Source: Chloroflexota bacterium | Lineage (GTDB): Bacteria > Chloroflexota > Anaerolineae > Caldilineales > Caldilineaceae | Direction of reading: 5' to 3' | NCBI GenBank assembly: GCA_003577005.1 | Contig: QEUW01000001.1 | Coordinates: 1-64,000, forward strand | Length of the DNA stretch: 64,000 bases | Part shown: in pieces, positions 43,651 through 54,243 of the stretch | Layout of the letters: every line of letters starts with the position of its first letter | Position numbering within the stretch: the stretch's first letter is position 1 | Program-made: the position numbers and the translations under genes | The notes under the pieces: generated by a model | Database searches by the model: none | Seen by the model: the letters and a program-made list of their open reading frames with translations, nothing else | What the model was told of the DNA's origin: nothing

Positions 43651-45156
43651 ATGACTTTCTCGAGTGTATTGCCTCGTGAGTTGCAGGAGATCGAGGCTGA
43701 GATTTTGGAATATGCAGGCGCCGAGGGGTTGGATTTTCCCGAAGTGCGCTTTGTGATGCTTGATTTCAACCAGATGAACCAGATAGCGGCCTACGATGGG
43801 TTTCCCAGTCGCTATCCACACTGGCGGTTTGGCATGGAGTATGAGCGGCTGCGCAAGAGCTATGCCTATGGGCTGCACCGCATCTATGAGATGGTCATCA
43901 ACACCGACCCGTGTTATGCCTATCTGCTCGCCAGCAACCTACCCATCGACCAGAAGCTGGTGATGGCGCACGTTTACGGCCACGCCGATTTTTTCAAGAA
44001 TAACCTCTGGTTCGACTATACGAACCGGCGGATGCTCGATGACATGGCGAATCATGCTACCCGGATGCGCCGCTATGTAGACAAGTATGGGTTGGATGAA
44101 GTCGAGACCTTTGTCGACCGCTGTCTTTCGTTGGACAACCTCATCGACCTCCACGGCCCCGGCATCCTGCGGCAGCCAAGCCGGGTCCCGGCAACCGAAG
44201 ACTCGGAACCAGATACGGGCCGGTTGCCCAACGAGCGGGAATATATGGATTCGTACATCAATCCGCCCGAATATCTGGAAGCCCAGCGCGAACGATACAA
44301 ACAGGAACAGCAGAAAGAGCAGAGATTTCCGGCCAATTCTCAGCGCGATGTGCTGCTCTTTCTGCTCGAATATGCACCGTTGGCGTCGTGGCAACAAGAT
44401 ATTTTGGGCATTGTCCGCGACGAATCGTACTATTTCTCACCCCAACGCCAGACCAAGATCATGAACGAGGGCTGGGCGACTTACTGGCATTCGCACATTA
44501 TGACCCGCCATGCCCTCAAGCCCGAGGAGTTGATCGACTACGCCGACCATCACTCCGGCACGGTGGCAACGTCACCAGGGAGACTCAACCCTTATAAGCT
44601 GGGTGTCGAACTCTTCCGCGATATCGAGGACCGGTGGAACCGGGGCGCGTTTGGCGCTGAATACGAAGATTGCACCGACCAGCGCGCACGGGCCAACTGG
44701 GACCGGCAACTGGGTGAGGGGATCAAGAAGATCTTTGAGGTGCGCCGCATTTACAACGATGTCGGCTTTATCGACGAATTTCTAACGCGTGAGTTTGCCG
44801 AGGAGCACCAGCTCTTTACCTATCGCTATAACCCGCACGGTAATCACTATGAGATCGAAAGCCGCGAGTTCGAGGATATCAAGCGCCAGTTGCTCTTCCA
44901 GTTGACCAACTTTGGCGAACCGATCATCGAGGTAGCGGACGCAAATTACCAAAATCGGGGTGAACTCTACCTCACCCACCACTGGGAAGAGGTGGATCTG
45001 CGGCTTGACTATGCGCAGGCCACCCTCGAAAATCTCCACGCCCTTTGGGACCGCCCGGTCCATATCGAGACGACGTTGACCGAAAAAGGCCAGGCGCTGC
45101 TCTCGTTCGACGGCAAACAGCACACCAGCCGTCTGCTCCAACGGGCCAAATCATAG
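43651..45156 (+). CDS. spoVR: SpoVR/YcgB family protein
   Basis: 501 residues. Family motifs: VRFVMLDFNQMNQIAAYDGF, FPSRYPHWRFGMEYERLRKS, YELVINTDPC-like (IYEMVINTDPCYAYLLASNL), VMAHVYGHADFFKNNLWF with the conserved His residues, and MNEGWATYWHSHIMTRHALK. SpoVR is needed for the cortex in spore formers; YcgB acts with YeaG/YeaH under nitrogen limitation. In this lineage a starvation role is more likely than sporulation (no other sporulation gene seen). ATG 43651 follows AAGGGGGG and lies 11 bases after the repeat. Third gene of the prkA operon. Confidence 0.96.
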   Translation: MTFSSVLPRELQEIEAEILEYAGAEGLDFPEVRFVMLDFNQMNQIAAYDGFPSRYPHWRFGMEYERLRKSYAYGLHRIYEMVINTDPCYAYLLASNLPIDQKLVMAHVYGHADFFKNNLWFDYTNRRMLDDMANHATRMRRYVDKYGLDEVETFVDRCLSLDNLIDLHGPGILRQPSRVPATEDSEPDTGRLPNEREYMDSYINPPEYLEAQRERYKQEQQKEQRFPANSQRDVLLFLLEYAPLASWQQDILGIVRDESYYFSPQRQTKIMNEGWATYWHSHIMTRHALKPEELIDYADHHSGTVATSPGRLNPYKLGVELFRDIEDRWNRGAFGAEYEDCTDQRARANWDRQLGEGIKKIFEVRRIYNDVGFIDEFLTREFAEEHQLFTYRYNPHGNHYEIESREFEDIKRQLLFQLTNFGEPIIEVADANYQNRGELYLTHHWEEVDLRLDYAQATLENLHALWDRPVHIETTLTEKGQALLSFDGKQHTSRLLQRAKS

Positions 45157-45224
45157 GGCAAGATGACATCTTGCCCCAACTCTACCCAGATGGCTTCAGG
45201 GGACAAGCTGACATCTTGTCCCCT
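45156..45224. terminator. Twin hairpins with GACATCTTG core between convergent genes
   Basis: Hairpin 1: GGGCAAGATG-A-CATCTTGCCC (45156-45176). Hairpin 2: AGGGGACAAG-CTGACAT-CTTGTCCCCT (45198-45224). The two are related (CAAG-TGACAT-CTTG core) and lie between the convergent ends of spoVR and the PhyH gene; the first begins in the spoVR stop codon. Probably a bidirectional terminator arising by duplication. Confidence 0.7.
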
Positions 45225-45230
45225 ACCTTT

Positions 45231-46139
45231 TCACCGCTTTCCATCTTTACTACAACCACCCTCACCGCTGGGCCGCACAAAGGGCCGGGCGATGTCATCG
45301 TAGCCTTTCCAGGCGTACGGGTCGCGGCCGGCGATGATCTCCACGTCGCGATAGTCGGCAATCGCCATGTGTGTGCCTTCGGGTGGTGTACGCCAGGGTA
45401 AGAGCGTCTCAGCGCTGCAATAATGATTGACCAGCACGCGCCGGTAGCCACTTTGTGCCCGGTTGGGCAACGAACGGTGGAGCAAATAGCCGTTAAAGAA
45501 GACGATGGCGCCCGCCGGCACCTCTACCGGAATAGCATCGTCGTCGCTGTAGGGGAAATAGATGGCCTCTCCGGTGCAGTCAAAGCGCCGGTCCTCGTGT
45601 TGGCGTTGCGGCCAGATGATCCCGTGCTTGTGCGAGCCGGGGATGACCCACAGACAGCCGTTCTCGACGGTGGCATCGTCCATGGCGATCCAGCCGCCGG
45701 TGAGCGAGCGGTCGCGAGTGGGGATGAAGTACTCGTCCTGATGCCACGCCTGCCCCGGCTTGCCCGACGCCTTGATAAAGAGCATCGACTGCATACATTT
45801 GACGTTGGGCCCGATGATCTGGGTCAGCACATCGACCATGACCCGCTGCGCCAGATAGTGCTTCATCACCGGCGACAGCTTGTGCGGAAAGTGAATGCAG
45901 AGATACCGGCGCAGCACATCATCATCGCTCTCGTCGGGGTCAGCGGGCGTAACACCCCGGACTTCGCCCAGTTGGCCCCGGCAAAGGCCGGTTGTCTCCT
46001 GGCGCAGTTCATCGACTTCGCCAGGGGTGAGTGCATCGGCGACGATCAGATAGCCGTTCTCCTCATAAAAAGCCTTGAGGTCCGAAGACGCCGGCGAGGT
46101 AGTCGTCTGATGTCCATTAACCGCAACCAGGGTTGACAT
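45231..46139 (-). CDS. Phytanoyl-CoA dioxygenase (PhyH) family protein
   Basis: 302 residues, Fe(II)/2-oxoglutarate-dependent oxygenase. Double-stranded beta-helix with the metal triad: His and Asp in AWHQDEYFIP, the distal His near YLLHRSLPNRAQSGYRRVLV, which also brings the Arg for 2-oxoglutarate. GCLWVIPGSHKHGIIWPQRQ is a typical family block. N-terminal part: LKAFYEENGYLIVADALTPG. Substrate unknown; members hydroxylate lipids, ectoine or phosphonates. It is a single gene, divergent from the dehydrogenase gene. Confidence 0.93.
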   Translation of the reverse strand: MSTLVAVNGHQTTTSPASSDLKAFYEENGYLIVADALTPGEVDELRQETTGLCRGQLGEVRGVTPADPDESDDDVLRRYLCIHFPHKLSPVMKHYLAQRVMVDVLTQIIGPNVKCMQSMLFIKASGKPGQAWHQDEYFIPTRDRSLTGGWIAMDDATVENGCLWVIPGSHKHGIIWPQRQHEDRRFDCTGEAIYFPYSDDDAIPVEVPAGAIVFFNGYLLHRSLPNRAQSGYRRVLVNHYCSAETLLPWRTPPEGTHMAIADYRDVEIIAGRDPYAWKGYDDIARPFVRPSGEGGCSKDGKR

Positions 46140-46380
46140 AACAAGCTCCTTTGCAATGTCTAGCGTGAAAACAGGATAGCCCGATCATACCATTGCACCC
46201 CCTGTCGGACAAGCTCGCTCCGGCTTGAAGCAGGGCTTGAAGGTAGGGCTATTTTATATTGCGGAAAATCGTATTTCATTATCTCCCTCAAATTCTTGGA
46301 GCCACCCGGCTAGCGGCTGATTCTTGCGCGCGGGCTCAATTTCTGGCATGATTACTGGGTTCAACCAGGGAGGAAACAGA

Positions 46381-47277
46381 ATGAACCAACCACTTCGCAC
46401 CGTCGGTATCATCAGCCCGGGTGATATGGGGCATGTAGTCGGCCAGGTCTTAAAGACTCACGGTCTGCGCGTTGTGACCAGCCTGAACGAACGCAGCGCC
46501 CGCACCCGCGATCTGGCCGCCCAAGCCGGCATCGAGGATGTTGGCGGCTATCCAGAGTTAGTCGAGATCGCCGACATGGTGCTATCGATTCTTGTCCCAG
46601 CGGAGGCTGTTGCCGCAGCGCAACAAATTGCAACAGCGTTGTCTGGCGCCAGGGCAGATCTCACATTTGTCGATTGCAACGCTATCGCGCCGCAGACGGT
46701 GCAACAGATCGAACAGATCATCAAGGATGCGGGAGGGCGCTTTGTAGACGCCTCGATCATCGGCCCGCCGCCGCGCCGATTTGAGGCGACGCGCTTCTAT
46801 GCATCCGGGGAGAACGCGGCTGATTTTGCCCGCCTCGCTCACTACGGGCTAAACGTCATCGTGCTCGATGGCCCGGCGGGGCAGGCTTCGGCGCTCAAGA
46901 TGTGCTACGCTGCGCTCACCAAGGGTTTTACCGCACTCTGCACCGAGTTGCTTACGGCAGCCGAGGCCCTGGGCGTTGCGGATGCATTGGCAGATGAGTT
47001 CGAACTCAGCCAGGCCAACGTTCTACAGCAGATAAACCGCTCGCTCCCCGGCATGCCCCCCAAAGCACACCGCTGGATAGGCGAAATGGAGGAGATCGCC
47101 CAGACCTTTGCCCATGTAGGGCTCACCCCGCAAATTCTCGCTGGCGCTGCCGGTATGTACCGGCTGGTGAGCGAAAGTGCGCTCGCCGGCCGTACGCCAG
47201 AAGATACAACACCGCCACCCACGGCTCGAAAAATTGCCGCTGCCCTAGCACAACATCTTTCAGATAGAACAACATAG
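46381..47277 (+). CDS. NAD(P)-dependent beta-hydroxyacid-dehydrogenase-like protein (DUF1932 C-terminus)
   Basis: 298 residues. Rossmann N-terminus (VGIISPGDMGHVVGQVLKTH), IADMVLSILVPAEAV, FVDCNAIAPQTVQQIEQIIK and FVDASIIGPPPRR are the 6-phosphogluconate/3-hydroxyisobutyrate dehydrogenase pattern. The C-terminal half (ALKMCYAALTKGFTALCTEL) is the DUF1932-type helical domain. Likely oxidises a 3-hydroxy acid; substrate unknown. ATG 46381 follows GGGAGGAAAC. It is followed after 10 bases by an alpha/beta hydrolase gene, with which it forms an operon. Confidence 0.9.
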   Translation: MNQPLRTVGIISPGDMGHVVGQVLKTHGLRVVTSLNERSARTRDLAAQAGIEDVGGYPELVEIADMVLSILVPAEAVAAAQQIATALSGARADLTFVDCNAIAPQTVQQIEQIIKDAGGRFVDASIIGPPPRRFEATRFYASGENAADFARLAHYGLNVIVLDGPAGQASALKMCYAALTKGFTALCTELLTAAEALGVADALADEFELSQANVLQQINRSLPGMPPKAHRWIGEMEEIAQTFAHVGLTPQILAGAAGMYRLVSESALAGRTPEDTTPPPTARKIAAALAQHLSDRTT

Positions 47278-47287
47278 GGGGGACCTT

Positions 47288-48109
47288 ATGCACCGTTGGA
47301 GTTCAGGGGATGTACAGGCAAACGGTATCCGCCTCCACTATCATCGCACGGGCGGTGCCAAACCGCCCATTGTCATGGCCCACGGCATTACAGACAACGG
47401 GCTCTGTTGGACACTCTTGGCCAGGGCGCTCGAGAATGACTACGACCTCATCATGGTCGATGCGCGCGGGCATGGACAGTCGGATGCGCCCGCCGCTGGT
47501 TATATGAACGCTGACCATGCCGCCGATTACGCTGGGCTGATCCAGGAATCGGGTCTGCGCCGGCCGGCCCTGATCGGCCACTCCATGGGCGCAGCCACGA
47601 TTGCCTATTTGGCCTCACAACACCCCGATCTGGTCCATTGCATCTTGCTCGAAGACCCGCCGTGGACTGCAAGAGAGAAAGCCTCCTCTCCCCAAGAACA
47701 GCATGCACGGGCCGAAGCCTGGCGACAGGATCTCATCGCCCGCAAACAGTTGGCGCGCGCAGAGATCCTCAAACAGGTGCGCCAGCAGAATCCCACATGG
47801 TCGGAGGATGAGCTAGAACCGTGGCTCGAATCCAAGCTGCAAGTATCCCCCAATGTTTTAGACTATGTGGGCGCACCTTCGATCCACTGGACGGAATACG
47901 TGCCGGCGATCCGGTGCCCGGTGTTGCTCCTCACCGGTGATACAGAACGGGGCGGGATCGTCTCGGTAGAGGTTGCCAAAGAGGTTGTTGCGCTCAGCCC
48001 AAACGTTCAGGTGGCACACATTCCTGGCGCCGGGCACAGTATTCGCCGCGAACAGTTTCAACCCTATATGGCGGCCGTGCGCCGCTTCTTGCAGGAGGTT
48101 TATAGGTAG
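47288..48109 (+). CDS. Alpha/beta hydrolase
   Basis: 273 residues. Oxyanion-hole HG in MAHGITDNGLCW, the nucleophile elbow IGHSMGAATIAYL (Ser), the acid in LLTGDTERGGIVS and the His in VAHIPGAGHSIRREQF. The lid region (about 130-190) is charged and helical. Closest in pattern to lactonase/dehydrohydrolase-type esterases such as 3-oxoadipate enol-lactonase, but substrate cannot be told. GGGGGGA precedes the ATG; same operon as the dehydrogenase upstream. A strong hairpin follows. Confidence 0.92.
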   Translation: MHRWSSGDVQANGIRLHYHRTGGAKPPIVMAHGITDNGLCWTLLARALENDYDLIMVDARGHGQSDAPAAGYMNADHAADYAGLIQESGLRRPALIGHSMGAATIAYLASQHPDLVHCILLEDPPWTAREKASSPQEQHARAEAWRQDLIARKQLARAEILKQVRQQNPTWSEDELEPWLESKLQVSPNVLDYVGAPSIHWTEYVPAIRCPVLLLTGDTERGGIVSVEVAKEVVALSPNVQVAHIPGAGHSIRREQFQPYMAAVRRFLQEVYR

Positions 48110-48118
48110 ATAGATCTC

Positions 48119-48138
48119 TTTTGGTGGCGCCACCAAAA
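48119..48138. promoter_or_regulatory. Perfect 20-bp palindrome
   Basis: TTTTGGTGGCGCCACCAAAA is a perfect palindrome without a loop, 10 bases after the hydrolase stop codon. As it cannot form a stable loop, it may be a protein-binding site rather than an RNA stem. Confidence 0.4.
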
Positions 48139-48151
48139 CAACTGAACGCTC

Positions 48152-48199
48152 ATTGCAAAAAGACCTGGATGGCGAGTACCATCCAGGTCTTTTTGCAAT
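48152..48199 (+). terminator. Perfect 21-bp hairpin with A/T flanks
   Basis: Arms 48152-48172 and 48179-48199 are exactly complementary around CGAGTA. The inner part is CCTGGATGG, and the outer part is GCAAAAAG/CTTTTTGC, so the second arm includes a T5 run. It can terminate transcription from both sides. Confidence 0.8.
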
Positions 48200-48964
48200 A
48201 AAACGGTTGATTTCACCGTCGTGGCGCCCCATACTGCTTTCCCCCAGAACAATACATTGCGCCACGACAGCTGAATCCGTAGATTCAAAGGCAGCATAAA
48301 TCAGACAGCTTAGGACGCCATGATAGGAAGTTAAGAAAAGGATAAAAGGATCTCTTTCCAAAATTGGCAAATCGTTCTGCGAGAAGCCATCCTTATGACG
48401 TATATGAGTTCTGATTTTAGTGTAGTCACTTCAGTACCAATGGATAGTGCAAAATCGGAAAATTGCGCGATAATCTATTTACCTTAATATCATCGAAAGG
48501 TTTCTGAAGTTCTGGACACTCTTTCCAGAGTACAAACCTTACGATCAATATCAGAAACATCTTTATCACGGGGGTTCACAGGCACATCCCAATCACATCC
48601 CCAGGGCATTGCGATTGTGTCTGTAAATATTGTGTTTGTACATGATGTGAAAGACAAGCAGTTATTGAAAGGGCGGTCGTAGCATTTTGGTAGTTTAGGC
48701 CTTTTATGTTTCACCTACACCTCTCATTGCTCCTCTCCATGCCTCCAATGTAGGTGCAGTACAGATCTGACGCACAACATCATCTTGCCATCGAACCAGA
48801 AGCGTAATTTGTAAGGCCTATCTCTGCAAGTTTGAGGAGGCACGAAGGCGCTGGCGCCTCATTGTTGTGGAAACAGATCGCTTCACGGCAATGGAAGCGC
48901 CAGATGCGATGTGGATTCGATATCCAGTTATTTCTACCCAACGTGTTTAGCCGGAGGTATAAAG
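48200..48964. other. 765-base gap without a recognised gene
   Basis: Base composition is visibly lower in GC than in the surrounding genes. A minus-strand frame at 48490-48714 has no motif or ribosome site. The 3' part (about 48840-48964) is the leader of the subtilase gene. A foreign or decayed origin is possible, but I recognise nothing. Confidence 0.45.
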
Positions 48965-50536
48965 ATGAACTACGTCTATAAAAGGGGCTGGGACCGTCGC
49001 CTGAACCGCAGTCTACCTATTCTCCATATATTGCTCTTTGTTCTTGTGCTGTGGGGTGCGTTTTGGCTTACTATACGGCATAGTTGGGCCGCTAGCGACT
49101 CTGAATTGGATAACCATACCACTGAAGATGCGCAGCCGGAACAGGTTCCCACGGCGGATGAGAGCGCCAATGCCACACGCCAGGTCATCCGCGGGTTACT
49201 CCTTTCTGCCCCGGCGAACGGTATCGGCCACTGGGTGATTCAGACATCCGATCAACGTATCCATGAGGTACGCGTTCGCAACGAAAAGCCGCTGGCAGAC
49301 GGCGTACTGCCAGCGGCCAGTTGGGTTTACGCCGATGTCCAGGTGCAAGGTCATAACAAGCTATTTGCGACCCAAATCCGCCTCGACTCTTATCAACCGG
49401 GCGAAGTTGTCGTACGGCTGGCCAGCGACTCGCTCTCGTCCACTATCGCCAGCCGCTATGATCTGATGCTCAATTCCACGCTCCTTACATCGGGCTATAT
49501 TTACCGGTTTTCCACGCACGACCCCCGGGTCGATGTCGTGAAGCTGGTAGAACGCATGGCCTCGGACAGTGATATCATCTGGGCGGAACTCAATTATATC
49601 AACAGCACATTCAGGGGCTCTCCTTACCGGACCTGGGGCTGGGCTGGACCGGAACCGTCTGGCTACCTCAATCAGGAAGCTTACTCGCAGATCAATCTAC
49701 CGGCCGCCTTGGAACATTATCAGGGTGATGGCACCACCATTGCTTTGTTGGACACCGGCATCGACCTCTCTCATCCAGCGCTGGCTGGCCATTGGATGGA
49801 AGGCTACGATTTTGTAAGCGATGATACCGAGCCGCAAGACGAGGGGCCAGGATTGGGCTGGGGTCACGGTACGCATATTGCCGGCATCATCGCGCATGTC
49901 GCCCCTGACAGCAAGATCCTCCCGTTGCGGGTACTGGATACGGACGCGCGCGGCGATGTCTTTACCCTGGCCTATGCCATTGAATGGGCAGTACAAAATG
50001 GCGCAGATGTGATCAACCTGAGCCTGGGCGCCGAGTGCGATTGCGCACTCCTGCGAGAGACGTTGGAACAAGCCCAGGCAAGCGGCGTGATCATTGTAGC
50101 AGCGGCGGGCAACGACAACACAAACGAGATGCAGCACCCGGCCATCTATCCGGGGGTCCTCGGGGTGACGGCGCTCGACGGCAGGAACCGCAAAGCGGAA
50201 TTTGCGAATTACGGTCCGTGGGTGACCCTGGCGGCACCGGGCGTTGGCATTACATCTACCATTATCGGCCCACAAGGCAGCGGCTATGCCGTCTGGAGTG
50301 GCACCTCCATAGCCACAGCTTTTGTCAGTGGAGCAGTGGCATTGACCAGACATAAGTTACCCGATGCTACCACCGAAGAGATCCGGCAACTGCTCACAGG
50401 TCACGCTCGCAACATCGATAGCGCCAATCCCGAACATGCGGGAGCGCTTGGTGGCCTCTTAGATATCGGTGCGGCGGTGACGGTAGATGAAAGCGATCTA
50501 CCAACGCAGCTCTATCTTCCACTCGTGGCGCGCTAA
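48965..50536 (+). CDS. Secreted subtilisin-like serine protease (S8)
   Basis: 523 residues. One N-terminal signal/anchor helix (about 18-40), a prodomain-like region (about 60-215, ending near a YINSTFRGSPYRTWGWAG cleavage stretch), then the S8 domain with Asp in IALLDTGIDLSHP, His in GWGHGTHIAGII and Ser in WSGTSIATAFVSGAVAL; the oxyanion Asn is in VAAAGNDN. The last residues are LYLPLVAR, the same YLPLV motif seen in the cupredoxin. ATG 48965 follows GGAGGTAT, a strong site. Extracellular protein degradation is likely, possibly feeding the Opp importer downstream. Confidence 0.93.
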   Translation: MNYVYKRGWDRRLNRSLPILHILLFVLVLWGAFWLTIRHSWAASDSELDNHTTEDAQPEQVPTADESANATRQVIRGLLLSAPANGIGHWVIQTSDQRIHEVRVRNEKPLADGVLPAASWVYADVQVQGHNKLFATQIRLDSYQPGEVVVRLASDSLSSTIASRYDLMLNSTLLTSGYIYRFSTHDPRVDVVKLVERMASDSDIIWAELNYINSTFRGSPYRTWGWAGPEPSGYLNQEAYSQINLPAALEHYQGDGTTIALLDTGIDLSHPALAGHWMEGYDFVSDDTEPQDEGPGLGWGHGTHIAGIIAHVAPDSKILPLRVLDTDARGDVFTLAYAIEWAVQNGADVINLSLGAECDCALLRETLEQAQASGVIIVAAAGNDNTNEMQHPAIYPGVLGVTALDGRNRKAEFANYGPWVTLAAPGVGITSTIIGPQGSGYAVWSGTSIATAFVSGAVALTRHKLPDATTEEIRQLLTGHARNIDSANPEHAGALGGLLDIGAAVTVDESDLPTQLYLPLVAR

Positions 50537-50628
50537 GAAACTATCTCAAAGTCGGTTGTACCTCTGGAGTGCTTTCGGGCAGCACAGGTATGCACAGCGA
50601 TTTTGTGATAATTTCTAAGTCGAATGGG

Positions 50629-50723
50629 TAGGTTCTGTTGACATTTCGGTTCAGACTAGAGGTGCAACGCACTTTTCAAGTGCATCGCACTCGTGTAAAT
50701 ACGCCAAATGTCAACAGAACCTA
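50629..50723. mobile_element. MITE-like element with TA ends enclosing a GGTGC-type hairpin, copy 5
   Basis: Perfect 18-bp terminal arms TAGGTTCTGTTGACATTT (50629-50646) and its complement (50706-50723) bound a 95-base unit. If the outer TA is a duplicated target site, the terminal repeats are 16 bp, as in small non-autonomous elements of IS630/IS5-like transposons. Inside lies GAGGTGCAACGCACTT/AAGTGCATCGCACTC (50659-50692). No transposase is present in the window. It lies 60 bases upstream of a response regulator gene, where it could influence transcription. Confidence 0.6.
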
Positions 50724-50784
50724 GCGACGGCGCTCTCTGGTCGGGCTGCACAACTTGGCACCCATAGGGACCTTCAAGGAATTT

Positions 50785-51162
50785 ATGACTCCTCGAATCT
50801 TGCTCGTTGAGGACTTCGATTTTGTATTAGAGTTCTTAGAGGAATGGCTAAGACTTTCTGGTTATCAAGTCTATTGTGCAAAAGATGCAGATGAGGCGCT
50901 TGCCTGTTGCGCCCGCACCGCCATTGACCTTTGTCTCTTTGATGTTCGTCTGCCAGGCAAGAGTGGTCTGGCCCTCTGCGGTGAAGTGCGTAAGCGCTAT
51001 GGAACACCGGTGATCATGTTCACCGGGTTATACACCAAGGATGAAATCTGGGAACGAGCGAAAAAGGTCGGTGCAAGCTGTGTGATCGAAAAGCCTTTCT
51101 CGCTCGAAGAATTGGAGCAACAGATCACCCGCGTCTTACAGACGAGCCAGACCTATGCGTAG
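50785..51162 (+). CDS. Single-domain response regulator
   Basis: 125 residues, receiver domain only. Phospho-acceptor Asp in CLFDVRLPGKSGL, acidic pair in ILLVEDFDF, Thr in IMFTGLYTK and Lys in VIEKPFSLEELE are all in place. There is no output domain, so it probably acts by protein contacts as in CheY/Spo0F-type relays. ATG 50785 (MTPRILLVEDFDF) follows AAGGA. No histidine kinase is adjacent. It is convergent with the Opp/Dpp operon. Confidence 0.9.
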   Translation: MTPRILLVEDFDFVLEFLEEWLRLSGYQVYCAKDADEALACCARTAIDLCLFDVRLPGKSGLALCGEVRKRYGTPVIMFTGLYTKDEIWERAKKVGASCVIEKPFSLEELEQQITRVLQTSQTYA

Positions 51163-51208
51163 AACTGGCCGGTTATGGGTTTATCACGACCCCCGGCTCT
51201 ACCGCGCT

Positions 51209-52243
51209 TCAGACCCGGTCGATGGCAAGCGATTTGCCGGGCGCAGGGGCGTTGATTGGCGTCTCGTAGAGGTAACAGGATGCCTCATGACCGGCTTCAC
51301 CAACCGGGTACAGAGGCGGGTAGCTTTTCAAACAATGGTCCATCCGGTGCGGACAACGAGGGTAGAAGCGGCAGCCGCTCTCCACGCTGACACGCATCTG
51401 TTCGTCATCCAGGCTCAGCACCGACTCACCGCCCCAACGCACCGTCGGGTCTGGCACCGGGATCGACTCGATGAGCAACTGGACATAGGGATGTTTTGGG
51501 TTCTCGATCACCTGAGTTGTGCGGCCATGTTCGGCGATGGCTCCCTGATAGAGCAGGTAAATATGGTCGCCGATCTGGTAAGCAGTGCTCAGGTCGTGGG
51601 TGATGTAGAGAAACGAGATGTTGTGCTGGTCGCGCAGCTTGAGCATCAGGTCGAGGATCAATGCCCGCAGCGACGCATCCACCATAGAGACCGGCTCGTC
51701 GGCCACCAGCAGCCGCGGCTTGAGGAGAAAGGCGCGCGCCACCATCATCCGCTGACGCTGGCCACCGCTGAGCTGGTGTGGATACTTCTCTAGGACCTCC
51801 TCACCGCGCAAACCGACCTCGTTGAGGGATTCCTCGATGAGGTCTCTGGCTTCTTTGCGACTCTTCGCCAGCTTGAAGTTGTTGATCACCAGGTCAAAGA
51901 TGTGCTTAACGCGATAGAAGGGATTGTAGACCGCATAAGGATCTTGAAAGATAGCCTGCACATCGCGGCGATAGGCCAGCCGCTGTTCGCGATTCATCGT
52001 CGCCACATCGATACCCTTGTACAAGATCTGGCCCGAGGTGGGAGAAACAAAACCTAGGACTAGGTTGGCAAGGGTCGTTTTGCCACTGCCACTTTCGCCA
52101 GCGATAGTGGTGATCGTCGCCGGTCGCTCATCGATTTTCAGACTGAAATCCTGTAACGCCACCGTGACCGGGCCGCGGTGCAGAAAGCCACCACCATAGA
52201 CTTTGGTGACGTTCCGGATTTCTAACAGTGGGGTAGCCATCAA
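51209..52243 (-). CDS. Peptide ABC importer ATPase (OppF/DppF type)
   Basis: 344 residues. Walker A GESGSGKTT, signature LSGGQRQRMMVARAFLL, Walker B LLVADEPVSMVDASLRALIL. The C-terminal oligopeptide extension has the Cys cluster region CRFYPRCPHRMDHCLKSYPP, typical of the Fe-S-bearing Opp/Dpp ATPases. Last gene of a five-gene operon; the start is 5 bases after the stop of the OppD-like gene. Imports peptides or other nutrients. Confidence 0.95.
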   Translation of the reverse strand: MMATPLLEIRNVTKVYGGGFLHRGPVTVALQDFSLKIDERPATITTIAGESGSGKTTLANLVLGFVSPTSGQILYKGIDVATMNREQRLAYRRDVQAIFQDPYAVYNPFYRVKHIFDLVINNFKLAKSRKEARDLIEESLNEVGLRGEEVLEKYPHQLSGGQRQRMMVARAFLLKPRLLVADEPVSMVDASLRALILDLMLKLRDQHNISFLYITHDLSTAYQIGDHIYLLYQGAIAEHGRTTQVIENPKHPYVQLLIESIPVPDPTVRWGGESVLSLDDEQMRVSVESGCRFYPRCPHRMDHCLKSYPPLYPVGEAGHEASCYLYETPINAPAPGKSLAIDRV

Positions 52244-52248
52244 CGATC

Positions 52249-53282
<1,034 letters not shown>

Positions 53283-53286
<4 letters not shown>

Positions 53287-54230
53287 TGCGGTTTGATTCC
53301 TCTCAGGCGAGGATTGGCGATCTCGTCGAGGCCGATGGTCATCAAAAAGAGGCCAGAAAAGATCCATATGAGCGCTACAATGGGCACACCCCACCACCAC
53401 CACATCCCACGTAAAATAGCCGAGGCGCTGATCGCGTAGAAGATCGTCATGCCCAAGGTGGGGATGCGGGTAGGGCCGAGACCGAGGACCTCAAGACCCG
53501 TGGCAGCCAGAATGGCGCCGGAGACGTTGCCAGTAAAGCTGGCCGCCAGATACGGCAGCAGGTTGGGCATCATCTCCTTGAACATGATGGCAGGGGTCGA
53601 AGCACCGGAGAGGCGCGCCATCTGTACATAGCCGCGCTCGCGCAGCGAAAGCACCTGGGCGCGGATGAGCCGGGTGGGGCCCGGCCAGGCAAAGGCCGCC
53701 AGCATCAGCGCCATATTCTCGACGTTCAACTGCCGTACATACGCAGAGATCACAATGAGCACGGCCAGCGCCGGGATCGTAATCACTGCATCGCTCAAAA
53801 CGCGAATGACGGCGTCCACCCAGCCGCCTATGTAACCAGCCGTAAAGCCTAAAATAATACCAATGATCATACCGGCGCCAGCTGCGATGAGACCAATACG
53901 CAGGGACCGTGGCGCACCAACTAGTAGCACAGCCAGCATATCGCGACCACTACTCTCGGTGCCAAGCGGGTGATCCCACGTGGGTTGGCCAAAACCCATG
54001 GCCAGGTTGGCTTGTCCCCATGCTGGAGGTAGATTTAGCGGTGACGAGGCCGGCAGCGCCAATCGCGTCTCCCAAATAAGCGGCCCAACCGCAGTCATCA
54101 ACACGATGACCAACACCATACCCAACCCGATCAAAAATTTCGGGTTCAGCCACGGCGAGTCAAAGCGATTGAGTCGCGACACCTTGCGTGGGGCGGCGGT
54201 TGCTAGCGTTTCAGCAGATGTAACGGCCAT
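53283..54230 (-). CDS. Peptide ABC importer permease (OppC/DppC type)
   Basis: 315 residues, about six helices. HPLGTESSGRDMLAVLLVGA is the standard block in DppC-type permeases. The EAA-like docking loop reads QMARLSGASTPAIMFKEMMP, where the usual EAAR is replaced by QMAR-type residues. N-terminal basic segment SRLNRFDSPWLNPKFLIGLG precedes the first helix. Downstream overlap with the ATPase gene. A heptad-word repeat separates it from the OppB-like gene. Confidence 0.93.
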
Positions 54231-54243
54231 GAAAACACCTTAT

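Noticed and set aside
48490..48714. 74-codon minus-strand open frame
   Set aside because: No ribosome site or motif in a low-GC gap; it could be a small gene, but there is no support.
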